A stretch of 64,000 nucleotides of DNA, from contig JAVBSC010000029.1 in NCBI GenBank assembly GCA_031547305.1, positions 1 to 64,000 of the forward strand, written 5' to 3'. Below the pieces are notes generated by a model. The model did not search any database, was not told where the DNA came from, and worked only from the letters and a program-made list of their open reading frames with translations. Within the stretch, counting starts at the first letter, position 1; each line of letters opens with the position of its first letter. The DNA is from JAVBSC01 sp031547305. Lineage in GTDB: Bacteria; Desulfobacterota; Desulfovibrionia; Desulfovibrionales; Desulfovibrionaceae. Of this stretch, positions 17,505 to 25,675 are shown in pieces. The position numbers and the translations under genes were made by a program.

Positions 17505-18269
17505 TTATTTGTTGTCGAATGCCGGTGTGCGTTTTTCAATAAAGGCCACCGAGGCCTCGCGAAAATCATGGTAAGCCTGGAATTCCACTGTGCAGCGCAA
17601 GTTGTTCTCGAATTTTTTCGGAAGATCGCGGTCATAGTTTTCATTAAGGCAGCGTTTCCAGAGCATGAGCGAACGGCGGGAATTGGCTATAAACTCCTTC
17701 GCCACGGCGCGGGCTTCGTCCAGCAGGTTTTCTCTGGGGACGACCTTGTGGATGCCGCCATAATGATGGATTTGCTCCGAGGTCAGATGGTTCCCCGAAA
17801 AGGCCATATAGCGGAGCACTTTCTCCGGCACAAGAAGCGAGGCGAAGCCGTCCGCGCCGATGATGCCAACCTTGATTTCCGAAAGCATGAATTTAGCCCC
17901 CGCCACGGCCACAAGCACGTCGCAGCAGGCCGCAAAAGCGCAACCCGCACCGGCGGCGGCCCCGTTGATCGCGCCGATGACCGGATAGCGGCAATTTTTC
18001 ACGGACATGTACGCATTCAAAATGATGTCATAATAGGTAGCGCATTTGCCCCGCTCATAGAATTCGCCGAATTCATCCAGGTCGTTGCCGGCCATGAATA
18101 TTTTCCCGGCCGAGGTGAGTATGACCGTCTTGACGTCATCACGGGCGTCCAGGGCGTAAAAGGCGTCCCGCAATTCGATGTACGCCTCGCCGCAAGTGGC
18201 GTTCGCCGGCGGGCGGTCATAGGTCACCGTCGCAATATGATCCCGCACGTCCACTTTCACAAAGCTCAT
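17505..18269 (-). CDS. crotonase-family enoyl-CoA hydratase/isomerase
   Basis: 254 residues. Crotonase fold: NGAAAGAGCAFAACCDVLVA (near 105-123) is the oxyanion-hole helix, and GAKFMLSEIKVGIIGADGF (near 128) carries the second acidic position. In enoyl-CoA hydratases two glutamates are used. Here the one normally in GGGCELA is Ala (GAGCAFA), while the one in SEIKVGI is present. That departs from a standard hydratase and resembles crotonase relatives with altered chemistry. It lies 12 bases before the acyl-CoA dehydrogenase and 61 bases after the CoA-transferase, indicating one pathway. Reaction not assignable from sequence alone. Confidence 0.85.
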   Translation of the reverse strand: MSFVKVDVRDHIATVTYDRPPANATCGEAYIELRDAFYALDARDDVKTVILTSAGKIFMAGNDLDEFGEFYERGKCATYYDIILNAYMSVKNCRYPVIGAINGAAAGAGCAFAACCDVLVAVAGAKFMLSEIKVGIIGADGFASLLVPEKVLRYMAFSGNHLTSEQIHHYGGIHKVVPRENLLDEARAVAKEFIANSRRSLMLWKRCLNENYDRDLPKKFENNLRCTVEFQAYHDFREASVAFIEKRTPAFDNK

Positions 18270-18330
18270 GTCGGCACTCCTTGCACAGGCGGTTTCTTTG
18301 TCCCGCGCTTCGTTAAAACTATCGGCGGCA

Positions 18331-19641
18331 TTATATTTTCACCTGGAAGCCGTATACGTCACGGGCTTCCCTGGCGAGTTGCTCGCGAAATTCGGGGGCG
18401 GCAATGGAAATAAGCGCCGAAGCACGCTGGTTGTTGGTTTTGCCCCAAAGAGCGGCGGCCCCGTATTCTGTGACGATGTAATCCACGTCATTGCGGGTGG
18501 TGGTTACGGCCTGCCCCGGAGCGAACGTGCCGCAGATGCGGGAAACCGTGCCCCTGGCCGCCCGGGAAGGCATGGCGATAATGTTGAAACCGTTTTGGGA
18601 AAACCGCGCCCCGCGCACGAAATCCACCTGGCCGCCAACGCCGGAAAATTGTTTGGCGCCCATGGCGTCCGCGGCCACCTGCCCGAGCATATCCACGGAA
18701 AGAGCGGAATTGATGGATACGACGTTGTCGTTGCGGCCGATGACCCGCGGGTCGTTCACGTAATCCACGGGATAGCCCTCGACCATGGGGTTGCGGTCAA
18801 GCCAGTTGTAAAAAGCTTTGGTCCCCATGGCGAAGGAGATGACGATTTTGTCCTTGTGGATTGTTTTGGCGGAACCGTTGATCACGCCTTTTTCGGCCAG
18901 GTTCATCACTCCGTCGGAGATCATTTCCGAATGGATGCCGAGGTTTTTTTTGCCGCCAAGGGCGCCCAGAACCGCGTCGGGTATTCCGCCGATGCCAAGC
19001 TGAAGGCAGGCGCCGTCAGGGATAAGCTGCGCAACGTTATCGCCGATGATCCGCTCCGTTTCACCTATGGCCATGGGCCTGGACTCGAGCAGGTCGGGAT
19101 CGGCGAAAACGAATTTGGCGATCCTGGACGCGTCCAGCAATGAGCCTTCGCCGGCGATATACGGCATCTTGGCGTTTACCAGGGCAATCGTCGTCCGGGC
19201 GGACAGCGCGGCCTGCAGGCCGTAATCCACGGAAACGCCAAGGCTCACCCTGCCTTGCGGATCCGGGGTGGAAACCGTGATCAAGGCGACATCTATGGGA
19301 AATTCCGGATGTCGCATAAGCCTGGGAAGTTGCGAAAAAAAGATTGGCGTGTAATCGGCGCGGCCTTCAGCTGCGGCCGAGCGGGTGCCCCCGCTCACAT
19401 ACACGCCGTTGAAGCGGAAACTCTCATGATGTTCCGGCTTGCAGTACGCGCATTCGCCAAGGGCCACCATATGCACCACTTCCACGCCGCGCAGTTCGTC
19501 CGCCCTGGCGACCATGGCTTCGGTCAGCGGTTCCGGGGCTCCCGCCGCCTGCCCGATCACCACGCGGTCTCCGGATTTTATGCATTCCGCCGCCTGGGCC
19601 GCCGTTACGGTATTTTTGCGGATATGTTCCTGCCAGTTCAC
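18331..19641 (-). CDS. acetyl-CoA hydrolase/transferase family CoA-transferase
   Basis: 436 residues from the GTG at 19641 (VNWQEHIRK), chosen because AGGAG lies eight bases upstream; a longer frame to 19749 has no comparable signal. The Cat1/Cat2-type family moves CoA between acyl-CoA and a carboxylate through a Glu-bound thioester. The active-site segment VTEYGAAAL is near residue 400; GIGGIPDAVLGALG (near 220) and GVGGQVDFVRGA (near 335) form the CoA-binding loops. 4-Hydroxybutyrate, butyrate and acetate transferases share these. First of the enzyme genes after the TRAP genes, it would activate the imported acid or release the product. Confidence 0.88.
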   Translation of the reverse strand: MNWQEHIRKNTVTAAQAAECIKSGDRVVIGQAAGAPEPLTEAMVARADELRGVEVVHMVALGECAYCKPEHHESFRFNGVYVSGGTRSAAAEGRADYTPIFFSQLPRLMRHPEFPIDVALITVSTPDPQGRVSLGVSVDYGLQAALSARTTIALVNAKMPYIAGEGSLLDASRIAKFVFADPDLLESRPMAIGETERIIGDNVAQLIPDGACLQLGIGGIPDAVLGALGGKKNLGIHSEMISDGVMNLAEKGVINGSAKTIHKDKIVISFAMGTKAFYNWLDRNPMVEGYPVDYVNDPRVIGRNDNVVSINSALSVDMLGQVAADAMGAKQFSGVGGQVDFVRGARFSQNGFNIIAMPSRAARGTVSRICGTFAPGQAVTTTRNDVDYIVTEYGAAALWGKTNNQRASALISIAAPEFREQLAREARDVYGFQVKI

Positions 19642-19763
19642 AAGAGCGCTCCTTTCTGCCTCTGGTCGATGATCGCAAATTACGTTCAAGTTTTCCGCTT
19701 GACGGCGGGCAAAGCACAAAGCCTGTGTCCGCCTCCAGCCGTAAAACACTCGCCGGCTTTGCC

Positions 19764-19890
19764 GCAGCGATGCTCCGCCAGAGCGTTTTGGCGGATCAAA
19801 AAAATTTTAAAGCTCAAATACCCTGAAAAACTCCGCTTAAGGCATCTCCTCCCTCCGACGCGCAACGGCAAAGGGAGGAAAATGCCATAA
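19764..19890 (-). promoter_or_regulatory. two hairpins between dctM and the CoA-transferase
   Basis: CCGCCAGAGCGTTTTGGCGG near 19774-19793 folds on itself. GGCATCTCCTCCCT at 19841-19854 pairs with AGGGAGGAAAATGCC at 19872-19886. On the minus strand the second is followed after 12 bases by GTTTTTC. Partial termination here would let the TRAP genes and the enzyme genes be expressed at different levels. Confidence 0.5.
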
Positions 19891-19902
19891 CGGCAACTCG
19901 CC

Positions 19903-21189
19903 CTACATGGCCCCCAAAACGCGCGGCAAAAAGAGAGCTATTTCAGGGAAGATCAGCACCAGCATCATCACAATCATCAGCGCCGAGATTAACGGCAGCG
20001 ACTCCACGATAAGATCGCTGAAGCTGGCTTTGCTGATGCCCTGGGCCACGTACAGGTTGACTCCCACAGGCGGTGTAATGAATCCGATGCACAGGTTTAT
20101 GGTCATGAGTATCCCGAAGAAGACCGGATGATATCCGAGTTGCTTGACCACGGGCAGGAACAGGGGCGTGAAGAGCACGATGTTGGAGATGGTGTCCAGA
20201 AACATGCCGCCGATCAGCAGAAAGACCATAATGATCAGCATGATCAGCACCGGGTCGCCGGTCAATTCAAGCATGCTCGCGGCTATCGCTGTCGGGACGC
20301 GTTCGATGGTCAAAAGGCGCCCGAAGGTTGTGGCTCCGCCCATGATGAACATGACGATGGAGGACAGCATCCCGGCTTCAATCGTGGCTTCCTTGAGCAT
20401 TTGCAGCGTCATGGTGCGGTATACCAGTGCGCCTATCGCCCAGGCATAGACGCACCCCACCACGGCGGCTTCAGTGGGGGTGAACACTCCGGCGTAAATG
20501 CCGCCCAAGATGATGACAGGCAAAAGAAGAGACCATTTGGCGTCCCACATTACCCGCCTCAATTTTGGCGCGTCGGCCTCCCGAACGCCCTTGTAGCCCC
20601 GCTTGTAGCTGATGATCCCGTTGGTGAACATCAGGACGAAGCCCATCAATATGCCGGGGATAACCCCGCCTATGAACATGGCCACCACAGAGGCGCCGGC
20701 GCTGACCCCATAGACGATCATGGGGATGCTGGGAGGAATGACCGGGCCTATGGTGGCCCCGGCGGCCAGCAAGGCGCCGCTGAAGGCCGGGCTGTAGCCG
20801 CGTTTGGTCATGGCCGGAATGAGAAAGCCGCCCAGCGCGGCCACCACGGCTGGGCCGGAACCGGAAATGGCGGCGAAAATCATGCAGGCCACAATGGCCG
20901 CATGCCCCAGACCGCCCGGCATGGTGCCAGTCATGGCCTCGGCCACGTCAATGATCTCCGAGGACTGGCCCGAGCGGGACATGATGCTTCCCACCAGCAT
21001 GAAAAAGGGGATGGCCATCAGGGGGAAGGAGTCGGCCGTGGTTACCATGGCCTGCCCCAGATAATTGAACATCAGAGGGTTGGGATGCAGAAAGGCGAAA
21101 ACGAAGGCGCAGGCGCCGGCCAGAGCGAAACCGATGGGCACGCGCAGAAACATCAGGACCAGAAGCGCACTAAGTAATGCAAGCGCCAT
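19903..21189 (-). CDS. dctM: TRAP transporter large permease (DctM)
   Basis: 428 residues with about twelve membrane segments. Family signatures: MFLRVPIGFALAGA at the start, AIPFFMLVGSIMSRSG (near 78), AAISGSGPAVVAALG (near 117), GATIGPVIPPSIPMIVYG (near 150) and PPVGVNLYV near the C-terminus. DctM uses a sodium or proton gradient to move an organic acid delivered by DctP. It starts one base after the dctQ stop. Substrate cannot be told from the permease. Confidence 0.96.
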   Translation of the reverse strand: MALALLSALLVLMFLRVPIGFALAGACAFVFAFLHPNPLMFNYLGQAMVTTADSFPLMAIPFFMLVGSIMSRSGQSSEIIDVAEAMTGTMPGGLGHAAIVACMIFAAISGSGPAVVAALGGFLIPAMTKRGYSPAFSGALLAAGATIGPVIPPSIPMIVYGVSAGASVVAMFIGGVIPGILMGFVLMFTNGIISYKRGYKGVREADAPKLRRVMWDAKWSLLLPVIILGGIYAGVFTPTEAAVVGCVYAWAIGALVYRTMTLQMLKEATIEAGMLSSIVMFIMGGATTFGRLLTIERVPTAIAASMLELTGDPVLIMLIIMVFLLIGGMFLDTISNIVLFTPLFLPVVKQLGYHPVFFGILMTINLCIGFITPPVGVNLYVAQGISKASFSDLIVESLPLISALMIVMMLVLIFPEIALFLPRVLGAM

Positions 21190-21190
21190 C

Positions 21191-21727
21191 TCAGCTTACC
21201 TCCGCCTTTTTATTTGGATCGTCTTCGCCCGTGGATGAAGGCCGGCCTGGACCGCTGATCAGGGGCCAGAGGCCGTATACGGCGGTCCGGATGGTCAGTC
21301 CCAGCATTCCCAGTACGCCGGACAGATACATGCCCCAGACCGGAAACCAGGTCATTGTGGAAAAATATTGCGGATGCTGAATCTGGCGTCCAACTATATT
21401 GACGATCAGGTACATCATCAGCAGCCCCAAAAACATGGTGATTATCGCCGCCGCGATATTTAGGTAGCGGATAATGTACTTGGGCAAAAACAACTGAGTA
21501 ACGTCAATACAGATATGCATGCCGTATTTGCAGCACAGGCTGATGCCCATAAGCGTTACCCAGACGAAGAAAATACGTACTAACTCCTCAGCCCAGGTAA
21601 AGCTGTAAGAAAGCAAATAGCGTGAGAAAACCTGGACAAACATGATGGCCAGGGAAGCGATCATCAGGATACAGATAATGTACTCTTCAGTTTTGTCCAA
21701 TTTGCGCAATATAGATTTCCAGTTCAT
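21191..21727 (-). CDS. dctQ: TRAP transporter small permease (DctQ)
   Basis: 178 residues with four predicted membrane segments, including YIICILMIASLAIMFVQVFSRY (near 17) and the FTWAEELVRIFFVWVTLMG segment (near 43) typical of DctQ. It pairs with DctM in the inner membrane. Together with dctP and dctM it forms a complete TRAP system read leftward. Confidence 0.93.
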   Translation of the reverse strand: MNWKSILRKLDKTEEYIICILMIASLAIMFVQVFSRYLLSYSFTWAEELVRIFFVWVTLMGISLCCKYGMHICIDVTQLFLPKYIIRYLNIAAAIITMFLGLLMMYLIVNIVGRQIQHPQYFSTMTWFPVWGMYLSGVLGMLGLTIRTAVYGLWPLISGPGRPSSTGEDDPNKKAEVS

Positions 21728-21760
21728 AATGACTCCTGTTCGTGCGGCGGATTGTATATT

Positions 21761-21827
21761 TTACCATTTAAATTGCATGGTAAGGACCGCAAGATTGGCG
21801 TAGGCGAGATCAATACCTACGCCAATC
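21761..21827 (-). promoter_or_regulatory. hairpins between dctP and dctQ
   Basis: GATTGGCGTAGG at 21793-21804 pairs perfectly with CCTACGCCAATC at 21816-21827. TTACCAT at 21761-21767 pairs with ATGGTAA at 21777-21783. Binding-protein/permease junctions often carry such stems, which protect the upstream message and give excess binding protein. No T-run follows. Confidence 0.65.
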
Positions 21828-21890
21828 TCACAGGGAAGTATATTTGGCGTACGCTATTACAATATATATACGTAACACCAGATAAATTCA

Positions 21891-22886
21891 TTAACGCTGG
21901 AGAGCTTCAATCTTTTCAACAACGCCGTTGTATTTTGGGCTGTATTCCTTATAAACAGGCTCCACAGCCGCCCGGAATTGAGCCTTCTGTTCCGGAGTCA
22001 GTTCAATGATAACGTTACGGCCATTCTTATTCAGCTCCGCCTTGATTTCGGCATCCATCTTGCGGGTCAAATCGCGTTCATACTTCGCGCCTTCGATCGC
22101 CGCTTCCCTGATCCACTGCTGTTGCTGCGGGGTCAGTTTGTCCCAGATCGGCTTGGAAGCCAGAATCAGAACCGGATCATAAAGGTGGGCGGTTTCAATG
22201 ATGTATTTTTGCACTTCGTGGTAGCCGGAAAGCTTGATGTTGACATAAGGGTTTTCCTGGCCGTCCACCACGCCCTGCTGCAGGGAGGACAAGAGTTCAG
22301 TCATTGACATCGGTATCGCGCTGGCGCCCAGGGCTTTGAAATGGGCCATATGCAGCGGGTTGTCCATGGTCCTGATCTTCAGGCCCTTCATGTCGGCCGG
22401 CACATGCACTTCACGGTTGCTGGTGGTCAGGTGCCGCATGCCCTGCGTCCACCAGGCCACGCCGACAAAATTAGCTTTTTCCATGTCCTTGAAAATGGCC
22501 GCGCCAATTTCGCCGTCCAGGATTTTTTCCGCCGCCAGATCGTTCTTGAAGAGATACGGCAGGTTCAGGAACTCGCCGGCATTAGTGAAGCTGGCCAGCG
22601 CGGCCAGGGACGGGGACATCATTTCCAGCGTGCCGGCCTGGAGGTTTTCCAGGCATTCGCGAAGGTTGCCCAACTGCCCGCTCGGAAAAACCTCCAGCTT
22701 CAACGCGCCGCCGCTTTTGGCAGCCAGAATTTCGCTCATCTTCACCAGGCTGAGATTTAAAGGCGTATCAGGGGAAACAACGTTGGTGATTTTCAAAATC
22801 ACCGGCTTGTCGGCGGCCAGCGCCGGAGATACGGATAGAAGCACCAAGGCGGTTAAGGCAAACAACAACATGCACAAACGTTTCAT
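21891..22886 (-). CDS. dctP: TRAP transporter periplasmic solute-binding protein (DctP)
   Basis: 331 residues from the ATG at 22886, with GAGAGGAAGG just upstream; a longer frame would run through the operator. The signal peptide MKRLCMLLFALTALVLLSVS ends near ALAA. The body has the DctP fold: KMSEILAAKSGGALKLEVFPSG, split as FPSGQLGN near 70, LKIRTMDNPLHMAHFKALGA (near 165), ELLSSLQQGVVDGQENP (near 190). The ligand carboxylate is normally held by the Arg of LKIRTM. Two copies of the GntR-type operator lie upstream, so this is the first gene of a regulated transcript. Confidence 0.95.
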   Translation of the reverse strand: MKRLCMLLFALTALVLLSVSPALAADKPVILKITNVVSPDTPLNLSLVKMSEILAAKSGGALKLEVFPSGQLGNLRECLENLQAGTLEMMSPSLAALASFTNAGEFLNLPYLFKNDLAAEKILDGEIGAAIFKDMEKANFVGVAWWTQGMRHLTTSNREVHVPADMKGLKIRTMDNPLHMAHFKALGASAIPMSMTELLSSLQQGVVDGQENPYVNIKLSGYHEVQKYIIETAHLYDPVLILASKPIWDKLTPQQQQWIREAAIEGAKYERDLTRKMDAEIKAELNKNGRNVIIELTPEQKAQFRAAVEPVYKEYSPKYNGVVEKIEALQR

Positions 22887-22959
22887 GTGGACCTTCCTCT
22901 CGGTTAGAATAATTTTAGAACCAGCTTGCCACTCCTTCTGCGCCACACCTTTTCTGTGA

Positions 22960-22979
22960 ATTTGTATACAAATACAAAT
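22960..22979 (-). promoter_or_regulatory. GntR-type operator copy 1
   Basis: ATTTGTATACAAATACAAAT, containing the perfect palindrome TTTGTATACAAA, 74 bases upstream of the dctP start. The short AT-rich palindrome with a TAC centre suits FCD-class GntR regulators, and one is encoded in the adjacent gene. An identical 20-mer recurs at 23093 and 30423. Confidence 0.8.
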
Positions 22980-23092
22980 GCCAAATTCTAAACAAAAAAT
23001 CAATAGATTTTTACCAATAAAAAGTATTTATTTAGATATAATTATTTTAGAACACACGTGCTGTTTTGCCCAGTTACGCGCTTTTATTGCAT

Positions 23093-23112
23093 ATTTGTAT
23101 ACAAATACAAAT
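23093..23112 (-). promoter_or_regulatory. GntR-type operator copy 2
   Basis: Identical 20 bases to copy 1, spaced 133 bases from it (start to start), allowing looping or a second promoter. Here the palindrome extends outward (GCATATTTGTATACAAAT). It lies about 207 bases upstream of dctP and downstream of the GntR gene. Confidence 0.78.
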
Positions 23113-23532
23113 GCAAGTTCCCAAACAAGAAAAGAATAGGATTATCTATAAAAATATTTTTGTAGGAAGACCCGAAAAAAAGAGGCGCATGAGGCGTCCG
23201 CTTGCCGCCGTGCCGTGGCGGCAAGATCCAGGGAGCAAACGAAATACAATCCCTCATGGCATGGGGTGGGGCTGTCCGGCCAGCGCGTATTCATGTTGAG
23301 ATTGCGGGGATTATCGTTTTTCGCCGCGAGGTAAGGAATTCTTCCAGGAAAGCCGAATCCGACGGATCGAGTCGGATGGGCCGGAAAAATTGCCGCGCGG
23401 CCGCCCCAAAGCGGGGTGGGGTGAGTTTATGAGATATTGTGATTCAATTCCAAAACTTCCTTATGTGTGAGGATATTGCGCAAGAATACCTGGACACGGC
23501 CGTTGAAAATTTTGGACTTTTTTATTTAGGCC

Positions 23533-24237
23533 TTAACGGGACGGCGACCTGTCCGTGTCAAACCATTCGGCCTTGTGCGCCACGTTAGGCTTAAAACCCA
23601 AGCGCTCCGCCCCGCTATACAGGTGCAGCCGCGAGAGGCGCTCCGCTTTGTCCGCATTGCCATCCGTTATGGCGGCGAGTATTTCCCGGTGTTCGTTCAC
23701 GGCCAAAGGCGCGTCATGCTCGTGGGTTTTGGAGAGGGTGAGGACGCGCTGCATGTAAATGTTGATCCGCCCCACCACTTCAATAAAAAAATTATTTTCC
23801 GTCGCTTCCGCGAGCAGGTAGTCAAACTCCAGTCCGCTTGTCACCACGTCGACGAGATTTTTAACCTCAAAGGCCTGCGCCTGCCGCTTGAGGTTTTCAT
23901 CCAACTTTTTGGCGTACTGCTTCGGAAGCCCGCGTGTGGCCAACAGCCTGGCGATAACCGGCTCCACCGCCACTCTCAGGGCATAAGCCTCGGCGGCGTC
24001 TTCCACATTCACTTCGGCGACCACAGCCTGCCGGGAAGAATTGCTGTAAATAAGATGCTCAAATTCCAGGCGCTTCAGGGCGGCGCGCAAAGGCGTCCGG
24101 CTTATGCCAAGGTCGGCCGCCAGAGATTCTTCGCTCAACACGTCCTTGGGTTTGATTTTATTTTGCAATATCGCATTCTTGATAACAAGATAAGCTTGTT
24201 CTGAAAGAGATTGTCTGTTTCCAATCTTAGGCAGCAC
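23533..24237 (-). CDS. GntR family (FCD-domain) transcriptional regulator
   Basis: 234 residues from a GTG at 24237 with GGGAG five bases upstream; a GTG at 24252 lacks a spaced signal. The N-terminal winged helix reads LSEQAYLVIKNAILQNKI, then LSEESLAADLGISRTPLRAALKRLE, the GntR recognition helix (near 35-60). The C-terminal all-helical FCD domain (AEAYALRVAVEPVIARLLA, then EHREILAAITDGNADKAERL with the metal-binding His) binds carboxylates in this class. It lies between the glcDF and TRAP genes and downstream of one operator-bearing promoter, so it probably regulates both runs and itself. Confidence 0.92.
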   Translation of the reverse strand: MLPKIGNRQSLSEQAYLVIKNAILQNKIKPKDVLSEESLAADLGISRTPLRAALKRLEFEHLIYSNSSRQAVVAEVNVEDAAEAYALRVAVEPVIARLLATRGLPKQYAKKLDENLKRQAQAFEVKNLVDVVTSGLEFDYLLAEATENNFFIEVVGRINIYMQRVLTLSKTHEHDAPLAVNEHREILAAITDGNADKAERLSRLHLYSGAERLGFKPNVAHKAEWFDTDRSPSR

Positions 24238-24373
24238 GGCTACTCCCTGCACATGATGAACGTTGGATGCTCCGCAAACGTCGAAAAAATGGATTCACGC
24301 AAGCGTAACTTTTATAAATACGTGTGCCTGATAAGATTGTCAATTCGCAAGAATAACAGTCCATTATAACACA

Positions 24374-25675
24374 TCATCCCGCCTGGGGGGGAAGAGCCGC
24401 CGCCATTGCTTCCACAATGTGGAGGGCGCGCCTGGGGCGGCCCGGCCAGCGGCGCAGGCCGTCCTCCAGCTGTAAAATGCACCCCGGGCAGGCCGTCAGC
24501 AGCACCTCCGCGTCAATGCCGTTTATATCCGCGATTTTTTTCGCCTGAACTTGTTTGGACACATCCATGTGCGTCAGCGCGTATGTGCCCCCCAACCCGC
24601 AGCAGGCGTCAGGAGAGCGCAATTCCCGAGCCCGCGCGCCTGTGGCCGCCGCAATGAGTTCGCGCGGCTCTTCGGTGATATGTTGCGCCTTTCGAAGATG
24701 GCAGGGATCATGGTAGGCGGAGGTCTGGCCCGTCGGACAGGACAATGCGCGGCGGATGCGATCCATGCCCACATGGCGGCACAGGTATTCCGTAACGTCC
24801 ATGGTCCTGTCCGCCAGGCTTTGCAATCGGCCGCGCATGGCGGGAGCCTCGCCGCAGATGTCCAGATAGCCTTCCCGCAGCATGTGCCCGCAGGAGGCGC
24901 AGGCTGTCACGATGGCGCAATCGCCGCCGAAAGCCTCCAGATTTTCCCCGGCGCGGGCAAGCGCGGCGTCAAAGTCGCCGCCGGCCGCCATGGGCATGCC
25001 GCAGCACTGCTGCGCGGGCGGAACAATGACCTGTATGTCCAGCGCGGTCATGACGCGCACCAGGCTTTCGGCGATGGAGGTCATTGCGTAGTTGATCATG
25101 CAGCCCGTGAAAAACATCACTTTTTCCGCCCTGGGCGGAAGATTTGCTTTGTATGCGGCGCGAAAAGCCTTTGGGGCGAGTTCCGGCACGTATTGTTTGC
25201 CGTCGACCATGGGCATGGGAAAACGGCGGAGAAGGCCGCTGGTCTCCGGCACTTTTTTGAACAGCAACGGCATGAGCATGCCGCCAAGGCGCGTTTGCGC
25301 CTCAAGCATGGCGTTGGACTGCGAAAGGGCCGCGCCGATCATTTTTTTCAGCAGCGGACTCCCCTGCTGTTTCGCAAAGACATGCCTGGCCATCATGACG
25401 ATTTTGTCCGCGCGAATGTGATTGCCGCACCGGTTCACGCAGCCTGTGCAGAGCAGGCAGTTGTCAATGGCTTCACGCACGCTCTTTGTGGGCTCCAGTT
25501 CCCCCTGGGCAAGCGCCTGGATCATCATCATCTTGCCGCGAGCGGTATAGCGTTCCATCAACTTTTCCCCGTACACGGGGCAATGGGCCTTGCAATCGCC
25601 GCAGCGCCGGCATTTGGAAAGCTCGGCGTCCACCAACGGTCTTAGAACACGGAAGGGGTTGTCCGGCCGGCTCAT
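24374..25675 (-). CDS. GlcF-type Fe-S subunit of a 2-hydroxyacid dehydrogenase
   Basis: 433 residues. Two N-terminal [4Fe-4S] motifs, CRRCGDCKAHCPVYG (near 22) and CLLCTGCVNRCGNHI (near 72), are followed by two CCG domains: GCMINYA...QQCCGMPMAAGG (near 225) and DPCHLRKAQH...DACCGLGGTYAL (near 350). This layout is that of GlcF and of the Fe-S partner of D-lactate dehydrogenases. It would accept electrons from the FAD subunit encoded just upstream, overlapping by four bases. No signal peptide is seen, so it is cytoplasmic or loosely membrane-attached. Confidence 0.92.
   Translation of the reverse strand: MSRPDNPFRVLRPLVDAELSKCRRCGDCKAHCPVYGEKLMERYTARGKMMMIQALAQGELEPTKSVREAIDNCLLCTGCVNRCGNHIRADKIVMMARHVFAKQQGSPLLKKMIGAALSQSNAMLEAQTRLGGMLMPLLFKKVPETSGLLRRFPMPMVDGKQYVPELAPKAFRAAYKANLPPRAEKVMFFTGCMINYAMTSIAESLVRVMTALDIQVIVPPAQQCCGMPMAAGGDFDAALARAGENLEAFGGDCAIVTACASCGHMLREGYLDICGEAPAMRGRLQSLADRTMDVTEYLCRHVGMDRIRRALSCPTGQTSAYHDPCHLRKAQHITEEPRELIAAATGARARELRSPDACCGLGGTYALTHMDVSKQVQAKKIADINGIDAEVLLTACPGCILQLEDGLRRWPGRPRRALHIVEAMAAALPPQAG

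Larger units (their letters stand above)
22887..23532. other. gap between dctP and the GntR gene: two operators, otherwise featureless
   Basis: 646 bases. Two identical 20-base operator copies (22960-22979 and 23093-23112) lie in a very AT-rich stretch (22960-23170) that must hold the dctP promoter. The two copies are followed by similar flanks (GCCAAATTCTAAACAA and GCAAGTTCCCAAACAA), suggesting a local duplication. From 23180 to 23530 I see no convincing gene or structure. Confidence 0.7.

Noticed and set aside
19642..19749. Longer N-terminus for the CoA-transferase
   Set aside because: The extra 36 residues are Arg/Cys-rich and unlike the family; the GTG at 19641 has AGGAG at proper spacing and starts where family members do.
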